Of a stretch of 42,571 nt of DNA, positions 1 through 9,313 are shown piece by piece. The number at the start of each line of letters is the position of its first letter. The stretch's first letter is position 1. The notes under the pieces were generated by a model. The model had not been told where the DNA came from and searched no databases. It was given only the letters and a program-made list of their open reading frames with translations. The DNA is from Verrucomicrobiota bacterium (GTDB lineage: Bacteria; Verrucomicrobiota; Verrucomicrobiia; Chthoniobacterales; UBA10450), in the NCBI GenBank assembly GCA_003221195.1, contig QHQO01000024.1, positions 1 through 42,571 of the forward strand. The letters are read 5' to 3'. The position numbers were made by a program, and so were the translations under genes.

Positions 1-152
1 AATTCCCAATCAGCCACCAGCGGTTTGATCTGGTCCACCATCGCGCGCGGCGTCAACTTGTGCCCCGACTTGAATTTTCTCCTCGCCGCGCGCGCGATCA
101 TCAGCTTCACATTTGAGCCGCCGACGTCAATAACCAGGATTTTTTTCTTCAA
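1..152 (-). CDS. ROK-family / polyphosphate-glucokinase-like kinase (5' part only)
   Basis: Only the first ~50 residues lie in the window; the gene runs off the left edge. The N-terminus reads KKKILVIDVGGSNVKLMI, the phosphate-1 (ATP or polyphosphate binding) motif of the ROK/actin-like ATPase fold. It is followed by a KLTPRAMV segment typical of the ROK kinases usually annotated as polyphosphate glucokinase. The only possible start is a TTG at 152, because an in-frame TAA lies six codons upstream. This TTG overlaps the TGA stop of ppk1 (TTGA), which points to translational coupling. Inference: because it sits directly behind polyphosphate kinase it probably uses polyphosphate (or ATP) to phosphorylate glucose. 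Substrate cannot be decided from 50 residues, and a general ROK sugar kinase is the alternative. Confidence 0.7.
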   Translation of the reverse strand, partial: MKKKILVIDVGGSNVKLMIARAARRKFKSGHKLTPRAMVDQIKPLVADWE

Positions 153-2473
153 GATTTCTTTGAGGTGTTAGCCGAGGTGGATGAAGCGGACTCTGGTATA
201 GCCGTGCGTGCCGATTTCTGAGCGCTTTCAGTCTCTGGATTTGTTGTAACTAGGTTCTCGCTGGCGACGGTGATCGGAGTTAGTTTGGCCGCGCGCAATT
301 TCTTCTTCGATCCGCTCATTTTTTTCGCGCGCTCGCGAGAGACTTCGCGAAAATGCCATTGCGCTTGCGCGCGCGGCTCCGATCCTTCGGGCTTCAAACG
401 GCGGTACTTTCCATCAGGCTGCAACTCCCGTGCTTTGACACGATCATGCAAAAAACTGGGAAGCACTTCGTTGATGATCTGGTCGCGCAACGCCGGATTC
501 TCGACAGGGAACGCCAGTTCGATGCGGCGATAAAAGTTACGCGGCATCCAATCAGCGCTGGAAAGGAACACTTTGGGCTGGCCGGCATTCTCAAAATAAA
601 AAATTCGGCTATGCTCAAGAAAACGACCCACAATGCTGATGACGCGGATATTGTCGCTCAAGCCGGGCATTTTTGGCCGCAAACAACAGATGCCTCGAAC
701 GATCAAATCGATGGTCACATCCGCGCACGAAGCTTCGTACAGCTTCTCGATGATCTCCTGATCGACCAGTGCGTTTAATTTCGCAACGATGCGAGCCGGT
801 TTACCTCCCCGAGCATGATCGCGCTCCCGTTCGATCAATCGGATGAGGCGGCTATGCATATCAAACGGCGCCACCATCAGTTTTTTCAGGCCAGGATAGC
901 CAGCGAGGCCGGTGAGAGTATTGAAAACAGTGGCTACTTCCTCCGTCAATTTCGGTTCGCTGGTGAGCAAACTAAAGTCGGTGTAAATCCGCGCTGTCCG
1001 CGAGTGATAGTTGCCAGTGCCCAAGTGGACATAGCGCCGAAGTTGGTCTGCATCACGGCGAACAATGAGCAGCGCCTTGGAATGCGTTTTTAGGCCGACT
1101 ACTCCATAGATCACATGCGCGCCGGCCTCCTCCAGGCGGCGAGCCCATTGAATATTGCTCGCCTCATCAAAGCGCGCACGCAGCTCAACGATCGCGGTGA
1201 CTTGTTTGCCCGCATTGGCTGCGTCGATAAGCGCTTCGACAATAGGCGAATCACCGCTTGTACGGTACAGCGTGATTTTAATCGCCAGCACCTGTGGATC
1301 ACGCGCCGCGGCCTCGATCCATTCGACAATTTGATCGAAGCTGTCGTACGGATGATGAAGGAGTACATCCTGGTGTCGCAAGACCTCAAAAAAATCGACA
1401 TGCGGTGGAAGGGCCGGGTCGCGCGCCGGCTGAAATGGCCGGTCTCTCAGCTTCGCAAACGCATCGTTTGTCACGAGCGGCATGAGATGCGTCATCGAAA
1501 GTGGGCCATCGAGTTTGTAAGCGTCAGCCTCTGTCAGGTCGAAGAACCTCAAGAGCAGTTCCAAAATATCTTTTGGGCAATCCGCTTCTACTTCGAGCCG
1601 AACAGCGTTGCCTCGACTCGAACGCCGCAGCTCTTGCTCGATGGTGCGCAGCAGGTTTTCAGCTTCCTCCTCATCGATATACAAGTCGCTGTTGCGCGTG
1701 ACTCGAAACGCGTGAACTTCATCCAGGATCAAGCCGGGAAACAGTTCTCCGATGTGCTGTTTGATAAGAGAGGCAAGGTAAATGTACTCCCATGGCTCGT
1801 CTGCGCTTTTGCCGCGTGGCAGTGCGATCAGACGCGATACCGCCCTGGGCACCTGCACGATCGCGTGCAGCGGTTCGCCACCTCGCTGCAATTTTGCCCG
1901 CACCAGGAGGTTATGGCTTCGGTTCAAAAGGTGTGGAAATGGATGGCTGGCATCCACGGCCAGGGGAGTTAGCATTGGAAGAACTTCCTGCTGAAAATAA
2001 CGGTGAGCCCATGCCGCACGTTTTGCCGACAGCTCCGCCATTTCGCGCACGTAAATCCCATTCTTCGCAAGCTCGGGAAGTAATTCACTTTTCCACAGCG
2101 CGCATTGAGTTCCGACGAGTGCGCGTACGGTTTTCTGGATATGACCGAATGTGTCGGTCGGACTCAGACCGTCCGGCCCGATATCGCTCGTTTCGCTTTT
2201 AATCTGCTGCTTAATCCCAGCTACACGAATCTCGAAAAACTCATCCAGGTTAGAGCTGAAAATGGTTAAGAACTTAACTCGCTCGATCAGGGGTTGAGTG
2301 GGGTCCTGCGCTTCCTCGAGAACGCGCCGGTTGAACTCAAGCCAGCTCAGTTCGCGATTGATAAAATTCTCAGGAGCCGACAAACGTTCTTCGGGAGGAG
2401 AATCTTTCCGGAGCAGCTCAACCTTGGGAGAAGGCTCCTCGGCAACACTAGTTTTAGCGACTGCTGTAGGCAT
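149..2473 (-). CDS. ppk1: polyphosphate kinase 1 (PPK1)
   Basis: 774 aa; catalyses reversible transfer of ATP gamma-phosphate to long-chain polyphosphate. The N-terminal domain opens with FINRELSWLEFNRRV (residues ~37-51), a PPK1 hallmark. The autophosphorylated histidine is H464 in LKTHSK and the second conserved histidine is H621 in RFLEHSR. Their spacing of 157 matches E. coli H435/H592. The C-terminal core motif SADWMPRNFYRR (~639-650) is intact. The last ~70 residues, after about 705, are a low-complexity Lys/Ser/Thr/Ala tail beyond the usual PPK1 end. A 154-bp gap separates it from phoU upstream, and its stop overlaps the start of the ROK kinase. Placement at the end of the pst-phoU run implies induction together with phosphate uptake, so that imported phosphate is stored. 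Confidence 0.96.
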   Translation of the reverse strand: MPTAVAKTSVAEEPSPKVELLRKDSPPEERLSAPENFINRELSWLEFNRRVLEEAQDPTQPLIERVKFLTIFSSNLDEFFEIRVAGIKQQIKSETSDIGPDGLSPTDTFGHIQKTVRALVGTQCALWKSELLPELAKNGIYVREMAELSAKRAAWAHRYFQQEVLPMLTPLAVDASHPFPHLLNRSHNLLVRAKLQRGGEPLHAIVQVPRAVSRLIALPRGKSADEPWEYIYLASLIKQHIGELFPGLILDEVHAFRVTRNSDLYIDEEEAENLLRTIEQELRRSSRGNAVRLEVEADCPKDILELLLRFFDLTEADAYKLDGPLSMTHLMPLVTNDAFAKLRDRPFQPARDPALPPHVDFFEVLRHQDVLLHHPYDSFDQIVEWIEAAARDPQVLAIKITLYRTSGDSPIVEALIDAANAGKQVTAIVELRARFDEASNIQWARRLEEAGAHVIYGVVGLKTHSKALLIVRRDADQLRRYVHLGTGNYHSRTARIYTDFSLLTSEPKLTEEVATVFNTLTGLAGYPGLKKLMVAPFDMHSRLIRLIERERDHARGGKPARIVAKLNALVDQEIIEKLYEASCADVTIDLIVRGICCLRPKMPGLSDNIRVISIVGRFLEHSRIFYFENAGQPKVFLSSADWMPRNFYRRIELAFPVENPALRDQIINEVLPSFLHDRVKARELQPDGKYRRLKPEGSEPRAQAQWHFREVSRERAKKMSGSKKKLRAAKLTPITVASENLVTTNPETESAQKSARTAIPESASSTSANTSKKS

Positions 2474-2627
2474 CTTACATCGTCATGAATTGGCGACTCA
2501 AGATTGGCACACGCGCCTCACCCCCACGGCGGATCGAATATCCCGCGCCACTCTTGGTTGTCCGCATCATTCAAGCAACCACTGCTTGGAAAGCTAGGCA
2601 AGACCCTTCGCGGCTGCCAATGGTCCG

Positions 2628-3314
2628 TCACGGTGCGGCAGCGACGGATTGATGCCGAATGTCTTCAGCGGCGGCCGCGTAAACTGCGTCTTCGGCAATG
2701 TTGGTGGCGTGATCGCCAACACGCTCCAGACAGCGGCCAATAAAAATCAGATTTAAGTAGCCACGCAATTGATCCGGATCCTGTGCCATCCGATCAACTA
2801 GCTTGTGGCTGGCGGAGCGGTTCAGGTCATCCAGTTTTTGATCACGCGGAACGATCGCACGCCCAAGCTCGACGTCCTCGCGCGCGAAGGCATCCACACT
2901 GTCTTTAAACATCGACATCGCGTGCTCGTACATTGGGCGGATCAACTCGACTTCGGGCAGCGGCGGATGCCGGTTTAGCTTCCGCGCGCGCCGCGCGATC
3001 GTAGTCGCCTGATCGGCCATGCGCTCCAGATTGGATGAGAGTTTCATTGCGGAAACGACGCGGCGCAGATCGGACGCAACGGGCTGAAAGCGCAACAGAA
3101 TATCTACGCCGTCTTTATCGATCTGTTTCTCAAGCTGATCAATCTCTTCGTCATCGGCAATTGCATTCGCGCAAAGATCGTCATTGCGATCGATCAGACC
3201 CTTCATAGCTCGCTCGAGACTGCGCTCAGTCAGGCCGGCCATCATCAGCACGTTGTTGCGCAACGTTGCCAAGGATTCATCAAATGTTCCTAGAATGTGT
3301 CTTGCCGCGATCAT
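2628..3314 (-). CDS. phoU: phosphate signalling protein PhoU
   Basis: 228 aa, the normal length for PhoU. The protein is all-helical with two PhoU repeats. The metal-binding ExxxD signatures are visible as LERMAD (E97-D101) and LERVGD (E197-D201), one in each repeat. PhoU is the cytoplasmic negative modulator that connects the PstSCAB transporter to the PhoR kinase and restrains Pho signalling when phosphate is plentiful. It follows pstB by 85 bp on the same strand, and ppk1 lies downstream. The gene order pstB-phoU is the standard one. No unusual features were seen; the extreme C-terminus is Ala-rich. Confidence 0.95.
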   Translation of the reverse strand: MIAARHILGTFDESLATLRNNVLMMAGLTERSLERAMKGLIDRNDDLCANAIADDEEIDQLEKQIDKDGVDILLRFQPVASDLRRVVSAMKLSSNLERMADQATTIARRARKLNRHPPLPEVELIRPMYEHAMSMFKDSVDAFAREDVELGRAIVPRDQKLDDLNRSASHKLVDRMAQDPDQLRGYLNLIFIGRCLERVGDHATNIAEDAVYAAAAEDIRHQSVAAAP

Positions 3315-3399
3315 TGCCTATCAATCCTCAATCGTTTCTTGTTGCTGTGTTGCTCTACTCTTATTCGCGGCGCATCTGGCGTCGCGTGTTATTCCGGAC

Positions 3400-4248
3400 T
3401 CATCCAAATCGACCCGTGATATAATCCTCCGTCTGTTTCTCGGTTGGATTTGTGAAAATCTTTGTCGTCGGTCCAAACTCGATCAGCCGCCCGAGGTACA
3501 TGAAGGCGGTGTAATCCGAAATCCGGCCGGCTTGCTGCATATTGTGGGTCACCGTTACAATGGTGTATTTCGCTTTTAGTTCGTGAATCAATTCCTCGAT
3601 TTTCGCCGTAGCGATCGGATCGAGCGCCGAACAAGGCTCATCCATCAAGACGACTTCCGGCTCTACGGCGAGCGCGCGTGCGATGCAGAGCCTCTGTTGC
3701 TGACCACCTGAAAGACTCGTGCCCGGCTTATGTAAATCATCCTTGACTTCGTCCCACAGAGCAGCCATTCGGAGCGATTTTTCGAGTCGTTCATTAAGAA
3801 ATCTCTGATTGCGGACGCCATTCAAGCGCAAGCCGATGACGACATTTTCGCCGATCGTCATGGTTGGAAACGGATTCGATTTCTGAAAAATCATGCCGAC
3901 GCGGCGTCGAACAATCGCCGGATCAATGGTTTTAGAATAAAGATCGTCGCCATGAAGAAGGACCGTCCCATCCATTCGCGTCTTTGGCGTCAGCTCATGC
4001 ATGCGGTTCAGAGCACGAAGAAACGTCGACTTACCGCAACCGCTCGGCCCAATGATCGCAGTCACGGCATTCGACGCGACGTCCATTGTCACATTATCAA
4101 TAGCACGCTTCTCACCGTACCAGATCGAGAGGTTTTTCACTTCAAACGTGTGTGCCGCCGGAATCTCCGCGTCGGGCGGGGGTGCGGTCCCCTGTTCCAT
4201 ACGCTCCATAACGGTCCGTTCGGGTGTTTCCATAACTAGGTTCTCCAT
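3400..4248 (-). CDS. pstB: phosphate ABC transporter ATP-binding protein PstB
   Basis: 282 aa; the ATPase of the PstSCAB phosphate importer. All ABC motifs are present: Walker [10 protein letters not shown] (67-75), Q-loop Q122, signature LSGGQQQR (179-186), Walker B VVLMDEP (199-205), and switch histidine H235 in VTHNMQQA. The core begins at about residue 33 ([13 protein letters not shown]). The first ~30 residues are an Ala/Pro/Glu-rich extension, and internal ATGs at residues 6, 14 and 17 make the start uncertain. The gene starts 11 bp after the pstA stop, so it is co-transcribed with pstA. Confidence 0.95.
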   Translation of the reverse strand: MENLVMETPERTVMERMEQGTAPPPDAEIPAAHTFEVKNLSIWYGEKRAIDNVTMDVASNAVTAIIGPSGCGKSTFLRALNRMHELTPKTRMDGTVLLHGDDLYSKTIDPAIVRRRVGMIFQKSNPFPTMTIGENVVIGLRLNGVRNQRFLNERLEKSLRMAALWDEVKDDLHKPGTSLSGGQQQRLCIARALAVEPEVVLMDEPCSALDPIATAKIEELIHELKAKYTIVTVTHNMQQAGRISDYTAFMYLGRLIEFGPTTKIFTNPTEKQTEDYITGRFG

Positions 4249-4259
4249 TTGCGAAAATA

Positions 4260-5120
4260 TTAGACAACCGACGCCGTACGTCCTCGCGTCAGAATTCTAA
4301 CTATTACATTAACGCAAAAGATCCCCGTGACGAGCACGAGCGCGCCAGCCCAAGCCTGCCGATGCCAATCATCGTAGGGAGAGATCGCATACGTAAAAAT
4401 CTGCAATGGCAGCGCGGCGATTGGCTGGCTGAGGCTGTGATTCCAAAAATGATTGCCGAAAGCGGTGAAAAGGAGCGGAGCCGTTTCGCCGCCAATACGA
4501 GCGAGGGCGAGAAGGATCCCGGTAATAATCCCCTTGGACGCAGTCTTCATCACGATGTGGACAATTGTTTTCCACCGGCTAACACCTAGGGCGAGGGCAG
4601 CTTCGCGATAACCATTAGGTACCAGTAGAACAACCTCTTCTGTCGTGCGCAGGATCAGGGGAATCATGATTAGACCAAGGGCCAGCCCGCCGGCGTATGC
4701 CGAAAAGCTTTTGAACCGCAGGACTACTAAGCCGTAAACGACCACACCCCAGGTGATTGAAGGAACACCGTTAAGCACGTCGGCAAGAAAGCGGAGGACC
4801 GAATTGAGCCGCGCCGAGCCGTATTCGGCCAGATAAACTCCGCCCAGAACGCCAATTGGTATTCCAATGATACCGGCAAGAGCGAGCAATTCGAGCGAGC
4901 CGACAATCGCATTCACCATGCCACCCCCGACGGCTCCTACCGGCGCCGGTAATTTTGTGAAAAAGTCCCAGTTCAGAGAACTGGCGCCATTGATGACAAG
5001 ATGAAAAAACACCAGCCCCAAAGGCGTGATCACAAGAACCGCAGAAACAAAGGCGATGCCGGATGCCAGCGCGCTTTTGATTTTGCGCCAGGTGTGACTG
5101 CGTGCTCGGCTCAAATGCAT
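4260..5120 (-). CDS. pstA: phosphate ABC transporter permease PstA
   Basis: 286 aa integral membrane permease with about six hydrophobic segments. It contains the binding-protein-dependent-transport permease (EAA) loop near [16 protein letters not shown], which docks onto PstB. Together with PstC it forms the inner-membrane channel of the high-affinity phosphate importer. Its ATG lies 2 bp past the pstC stop (pstC TAG at 5123-5125) and pstB follows 11 bp later, so the three genes form one transcription unit. Length and topology are normal for PstA. Confidence 0.94.
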   Translation of the reverse strand: MHLSRARSHTWRKIKSALASGIAFVSAVLVITPLGLVFFHLVINGASSLNWDFFTKLPAPVGAVGGGMVNAIVGSLELLALAGIIGIPIGVLGGVYLAEYGSARLNSVLRFLADVLNGVPSITWGVVVYGLVVLRFKSFSAYAGGLALGLIMIPLILRTTEEVVLLVPNGYREAALALGVSRWKTIVHIVMKTASKGIITGILLALARIGGETAPLLFTAFGNHFWNHSLSQPIAALPLQIFTYAISPYDDWHRQAWAGALVLVTGIFCVNVIVRILTRGRTASVV

Positions 5121-5122
5121 GA

Positions 5123-6127
5123 CTATTGCACCGCGCGGGTTGCTGACGTTGTTGCGATGGTACGCAGAAGCAGTTGCGCGAGAAGGTTCACCAAGATGGT
5201 TATCCCAAAAAGAACCAGCCCAATTTCGAACAATGCCTGCAGATAAATATCAGTTGTCGCTTCGGTGAATTCATTGGCGAGCACGCTGGCCAGGGTGTAC
5301 CCAGGCTGGAACAGCGACGCGACGATCTGCGGGGTGTTGCCTATCACCATCGTTACGGCCATCGTTTCGCCCAGAGCGCGTCCCAACCCAAGAATCACGG
5401 CGCCGAACAACCCTTTCTTTGCATAGCTCAGCACCGCAATGCGGGTTGCCTCCCAGCGAGTCGCGCCGAGACCGTAGGCGGCCTCTCTTTGCAAATCCGG
5501 CACACTGCGCAAAATCTCGCGCGAGACCGAAGTGATGATGGGGAGAATCATGACCGCGATGATTATTCCGCCGGCCAGCATGCATGGCCCGTAGATTGGC
5601 CCGCCGAACAACGGGGTCCAACCGAATAATCGTTTGAGCCAAGCGAAGGGATAATCGCGCAGCCACGGAATCATTACGAAAATGCCCCAGAGTCCAAGGA
5701 TGACACTTGGAATTGCAGCCAACATCTCGATCAACGAAACAAGGGGCTGCCGAATCCAGAGCGGAGCGAGCTCGGTCAGATACGCCGCCGTTGCGATGCC
5801 CAACGGAACCGCAATCAACAGCGCAATTAGTGAAGAAACCAGTGTCCCATATATGAATGGGAGAGCGCCAAATTGGTCGGCGACGGGGTCCCAAGTGGAC
5901 GTGACAAGGAAATGGAAACCGAATTTCTTAATCGCGAGCACCGACCCGTGCCACAGCTCCCACCCGATTAGAACCACCAGCACAGCCACCGTGAGCGCCA
6001 TGGCAAATGTGAGCCACTCAAACGCTTTGTCACCAAAGCGTGAGGGCCGCGCCATCGCCTGGGCCACGGATCGGGGGCTAACGGGTGGCCCGAAAGCTTT
6101 CGAGGCTGGAGCTGTAGCAATCTCCAT
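5123..6127 (-). CDS. pstC: phosphate ABC transporter permease PstC
   Basis: 334 aa permease, the partner of PstA. It has a cytoplasmic N-terminal leader of ~35 residues, then about six to seven transmembrane segments. The permease EAA loop reads LQREAAYGLGATRWEATR. The segment GTLVSSLIALLIAVPLGI is typical of PstC. It lies 11 bp downstream of pstS and 2 bp upstream of pstA on the same strand. Family knowledge: PstC and PstA are homologous and form the heterodimeric translocation path for inorganic phosphate. Confidence 0.95.
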   Translation of the reverse strand: MEIATAPASKAFGPPVSPRSVAQAMARPSRFGDKAFEWLTFAMALTVAVLVVLIGWELWHGSVLAIKKFGFHFLVTSTWDPVADQFGALPFIYGTLVSSLIALLIAVPLGIATAAYLTELAPLWIRQPLVSLIEMLAAIPSVILGLWGIFVMIPWLRDYPFAWLKRLFGWTPLFGGPIYGPCMLAGGIIIAVMILPIITSVSREILRSVPDLQREAAYGLGATRWEATRIAVLSYAKKGLFGAVILGLGRALGETMAVTMVIGNTPQIVASLFQPGYTLASVLANEFTEATTDIYLQALFEIGLVLFGITILVNLLAQLLLRTIATTSATRAVQ

Positions 6128-6138
6128 GCTTCCTCACA

Positions 6139-7158
6139 TTACATTTTGATGTCGTCGATCCGTTTCAACACGCGCTCTTGCACGGTCTCCGGCAAAGGAG
6201 CGTAATCGAGATCTTTGGCCATCTTTTCACCATCTTTCGCGGCCCATTTTAGAAACTCCACGAGCTTCTTTCCCTTCGCTGGATCTTTCTGCTGCTCGTA
6301 AACGAGCAACCATGTCGCACCGCAAATCGGATAGGCGTCTTTTCCCGGCGCGTTTGTCATTGAGAACCGGAAGTCGTCCGGGATCTCGGCCGTTGCCAGC
6401 GCAGCAGTCACTGAATCAATCGTCGCTTTCATGAACTGCCCTGCAGAATTTTTCACCTCTGCATAAGGCATCTTGTTCTGTATGGCGTAGATCAATTCCA
6501 CATAGCCAATCGCACCGGGAGTTTGCTTAACCTGCCCTGACACACCCTCGTTTCCTTTGCCGCCGATGCCAGCCGGCCAATTGACCGATGTATTATTGCC
6601 GGCTTTCTGCTTCCATTCGCTGCTTACTTTGCTGAGGTAGTCGGTAAAAATAAATGTGGTTCCACTGCCATCCGATCGGTGTACGACCACGATATCTTGA
6701 TCGGGTAATTTTGCGCCAGGATTTAACGCCGCTAACTTGGAATCATTCCATTTCTTTATCTGGCCCAGATAGATTCCGGCGATGGTATCTCCATCGAGTT
6801 TTAGGCTCGGATTGCCCGCTAAATTGTAGGTCAGCACAACCGCCCCTGCGACGGTCGGAATGTGGAGAATCTTCCCTGGCGCTTTGCCAAGATTCTCGTC
6901 ACTCATCGGGCCATCGGACGCGCCGAAATCGACTGTTTGGGCGAGGATTTGTTTTTGTCCTCCGCCCGATCCAATGGATTGATAATTAAATCGGACGGAG
7001 GGATCGACTTTGGCATACTCGTCGAACCATTTGGAGTAGATGGGATATGGAAACGTAGCGCCTGCACCATTGATCATCATCTGCGCCGAGGCGGTCGCAG
7101 TAACTCCGACTAACAGCATCGTCGCTAGAATTTTGGGAGCAAATTTGGCGGATTTCAT
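6139..7158 (-). CDS. pstS: periplasmic phosphate-binding protein PstS
   Basis: 339 aa from the ATG at 7158. The frame stays open upstream to 7431, but only this start gives a signal peptide: basic KSAKFAPK, a hydrophobic core, then ASAQ for signal peptidase I. There is no lipobox Cys, so the protein is probably soluble in the periplasm. Phosphate-binding loops are recognisable: GAGATFPYPIYSKW at the mature N-terminus, SIGSGGG, DFGASDGPM, and HRSDGSGTTFIFTDYLS. These match the canonical PstS pocket. It is the first pst gene, preceded by 178 bp containing a Pho-box-like site, and is followed by pstC after 11 bp. Confidence 0.95.
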   Translation of the reverse strand: MKSAKFAPKILATMLLVGVTATASAQMMINGAGATFPYPIYSKWFDEYAKVDPSVRFNYQSIGSGGGQKQILAQTVDFGASDGPMSDENLGKAPGKILHIPTVAGAVVLTYNLAGNPSLKLDGDTIAGIYLGQIKKWNDSKLAALNPGAKLPDQDIVVVHRSDGSGTTFIFTDYLSKVSSEWKQKAGNNTSVNWPAGIGGKGNEGVSGQVKQTPGAIGYVELIYAIQNKMPYAEVKNSAGQFMKATIDSVTAALATAEIPDDFRFSMTNAPGKDAYPICGATWLLVYEQQKDPAKGKKLVEFLKWAAKDGEKMAKDLDYAPLPETVQERVLKRIDDIKM

Positions 7159-7207
7159 AGATTTGGCAGCCTGCCGCAGCGCGCTCGGAAGCGTCAAAAA
7201 GTTTAAT

Positions 7208-7225
7208 GTTACTTTTGTGTGACAG
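7208..7225 (-). promoter_or_regulatory. candidate Pho box (PhoB binding site) upstream of pstS
   Basis: Read on the minus strand the site is CTGTCACACAAAAGTAAC. Compared with the E. coli Pho box (CTGTCAT, a 4-bp AT-rich spacer, then CTGTCAY) I count about 13 of 18 matches. The first half-site is nearly perfect and the second is weak. It ends about 50 bp before the pstS ATG, a reasonable place for an activator overlapping a -35 region. PhoB is encoded just upstream. The consensus in this phylum is not known to me, so this is a candidate only. Confidence 0.4.
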
Positions 7226-7336
7226 GAGGCTTCGAGGCCTTTAAATCGTTGACGTGTTGAACCGTTAAAACGGAGCGCGTTTTCGGTCTCGTGCTTTAGA
7301 GTCCGTACCGCATCAACGCTGCAAGGCTTTAACGTT

Positions 7337-8614
7337 CTAACCCGCCGAACGCAGCGGAAGCACCACTCGAATTGTGGTCCCACGTCCCAGCTCGCTCTCA
7401 GCTTCCACGCGTCCACCGTGCAGTTGGGCAATATGTTTCACAATCGCCAACCCCAAGCCGGTGCCACCTAGTTCGCGGCTGCGAGCTTTGTCAGCGCGAT
7501 AAAAGCGCTCGAAAATTCGCGGCAAATGCTCTTTGCCGATCCCAACTCCGTTATCAGTCACGCTCAATACCATGTCGGAGCCGCGACGTGTCGCCCGCAG
7601 ATGAATCTGGCAATTCTCGGGTGAAAATTTCACCGCATTGTCCAGCAGATTATAGAGCACTTCTTCCAAACGCGTTCCGTCGGCGTGAAGCGTGAACGCC
7701 TCCGGAGTCGAATCGACACACACTTTCAGATTCTTCGCGGCTAGTTTTTCTTTCCAATCACGGATGAGGTTATTAAACAATTCATCGACCAGCACGTCGC
7801 TGAGCTCCAGCGTCGCCTGGGACGACTCCAGTTGGGCAAGGCTTAGCAGGTCATCGACCAGCCGCTGGAGCCGCTTGGAATGCCGTTCCATAATCGAAAG
7901 GATCCGCGCAAGTTCCTCTCGCTGCGTCTCCGGCTCATCAAGCAACACCTCGATGTAGCCGCGTAAAATCGACAACGGCGTTCGCAATTCGTGCGAAACA
8001 TTCGCGACAAATTCGCGCCGGATTTGGTCCAACAGCTTCAACTCGGTGATATCGTGGAAAAGCACCACTGCACCAGAGATTTCGTCATCAGTCTTCTTGA
8101 TTGGAACGGCGCTGACTTCGATGTGCCGCTCGCTGTGAGTGTGTGAATCGGTCACACTCAACTCCCTTCGCATTGCCTCGCCGGTGCCCAGCGTCTCCGC
8201 AATCAATTCATCGAGCGTCGCGTGCCTAACTGCCTCAATCAAGGGAACGCCCACGGCTGGGTCACGCAACTCGAACAGTTTTTCAAACGGTTGATTCATG
8301 AGCATAATCCGGTTGCGCGCGTCAACCACGAGCAGGCCATCCTGCATCGCGCCCAGAATTGTTTGCGTGCCGGACTCGCGCCCCGCGATCTGCCGCTCGA
8401 GTTCCTGCTGGTGGGCGAAAATGTTCTCCAGCGCGAGACCGATGCGGTGCGGGCCTGCCCCACCGTTTACCAAAAACGTGGATGGAGCTTCACCCCGGGC
8501 TACTTGCGAAACGAGTTGCTCAATTTGTGACCACGGCGCGGCCCATTTTTGCCAGAGAATCAGCGCTGCCACTGCGAATAGCGCGCAGAGGACGCCGAGG
8601 ATTAGCCAATACAT
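7337..8614 (-). CDS. phoR: phosphate regulon sensor histidine kinase PhoR
   Basis: 425 aa. A single N-terminal membrane segment (residues ~4-22) comes first, with no sizeable periplasmic sensor domain. A PAS domain follows (~82-195). The HisKA dimerisation domain has the phospho-accepting H208 in NVSHELRTPL. The ATPase domain shows an N-box (YNLLDNAVKF), G1 (DNGVGIG), an F-box (FERFYRAD) and G2 (GGTGLGLAIVK). The absence of an external sensor is usual for PhoR, which reads the transporter state through PstSCAB-PhoU. The ATG follows the phoB stop by 6 bp, and pstS lies 178 bp downstream. Confidence 0.93.
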   Translation of the reverse strand: MYWLILGVLCALFAVAALILWQKWAAPWSQIEQLVSQVARGEAPSTFLVNGGAGPHRIGLALENIFAHQQELERQIAGRESGTQTILGAMQDGLLVVDARNRIMLMNQPFEKLFELRDPAVGVPLIEAVRHATLDELIAETLGTGEAMRRELSVTDSHTHSERHIEVSAVPIKKTDDEISGAVVLFHDITELKLLDQIRREFVANVSHELRTPLSILRGYIEVLLDEPETQREELARILSIMERHSKRLQRLVDDLLSLAQLESSQATLELSDVLVDELFNNLIRDWKEKLAAKNLKVCVDSTPEAFTLHADGTRLEEVLYNLLDNAVKFSPENCQIHLRATRRGSDMVLSVTDNGVGIGKEHLPRIFERFYRADKARSRELGGTGLGLAIVKHIAQLHGGRVEAESELGRGTTIRVVLPLRSAG

Positions 8615-8620
8615 CTGGCC

Positions 8621-9313
8621 TTACTTTTCTTTCATTCGATAGCCGAAACCACGAACGCTTTCAATCACATTGGCGGCTTTGCCAAGTTTCTTGCGCAACC
8701 GTCGGACGTGCGTGTCCACGGTGCGCGTGTCAATGACACTTTCGTAACCCCATACATCGTTGAGCAAGCGGTCACGCGCCTGCACACGACCGCGTCGCTG
8801 CATCAGCGTGCGCAAAAGTTTAAATTCAAGGCTGGTAAGGTTGATCCGTTTCCCATTGACGGAGACTTCATAACGCGCTGGATCAACGGTGATGGGGCCG
8901 ACAGTCAAGCGTTCATCGTCTTGTTTCGCCTCGCCACGCCGCATGATCGCCCGAATGCGTAACACGACTTCCCGCGGACTGAACGGTTTGGTCACGTAAT
9001 CGTCCGCGCCAAATTCCAAACCGACTATCCGGTCGATTTCTTCGGCTTTCGCTGTGAGCATCATAATCGGGACTTGGCGGGTTCCCGGGTCGCTTTTCAG
9101 AATTTTGCAAACTTCCAGCCCGGGCATCTTCGGGAGCATGAGATCAAGAATAATCAAAGATGGCTTTTCGCTGCGCGCTTTTTCCAATCCGGCAGCGCCG
9201 TCCGGTGCGGTCGACGTCGCGAAACCGGCCTTGCGCAAATTAAGTGCGAGCAGATCGACCACATCGCGTTCGTCCTCGATGATCAGGACTGTGTTTCCGG
9301 AGGCAGGTTCCAT
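8621..9313 (-). CDS. phoB: phosphate regulon response regulator PhoB
   Basis: 230 aa from the ATG at 9313, chosen because the receiver domain begins at once (NTVLIIEDE); the frame is open to 9394 but the extension has no homology pattern. The receiver has the acidic pair in IEDERD, the phosphoryl-accepting Asp in LIILDLMLP and the conserved Lys in YVTKPF. The C-terminal OmpR-type winged helix (~135-228) contains the TVDTHVRRLRKKLG recognition-helix region. PhoR-phosphorylated PhoB would activate pst genes through Pho boxes. It is the first gene of the phosphate locus. Confidence 0.93.
   Translation of the reverse strand: MEPASGNTVLIIEDERDVVDLLALNLRKAGFATSTAPDGAAGLEKARSEKPSLIILDLMLPKMPGLEVCKILKSDPGTRQVPIMMLTAKAEEIDRIVGLEFGADDYVTKPFSPREVVLRIRAIMRRGEAKQDDERLTVGPITVDPARYEVSVNGKRINLTSLEFKLLRTLMQRRGRVQARDRLLNDVWGYESVIDTRTVDTHVRRLRKKLGKAANVIESVRGFGYRMKEK

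Noticed and set aside
7159-7431. N-terminal extension of pstS in the open frame
   Set aside because: It would bury the signal peptide 91 residues inside the protein and overlap phoR; the ATG at 7158 gives a normal PstS.
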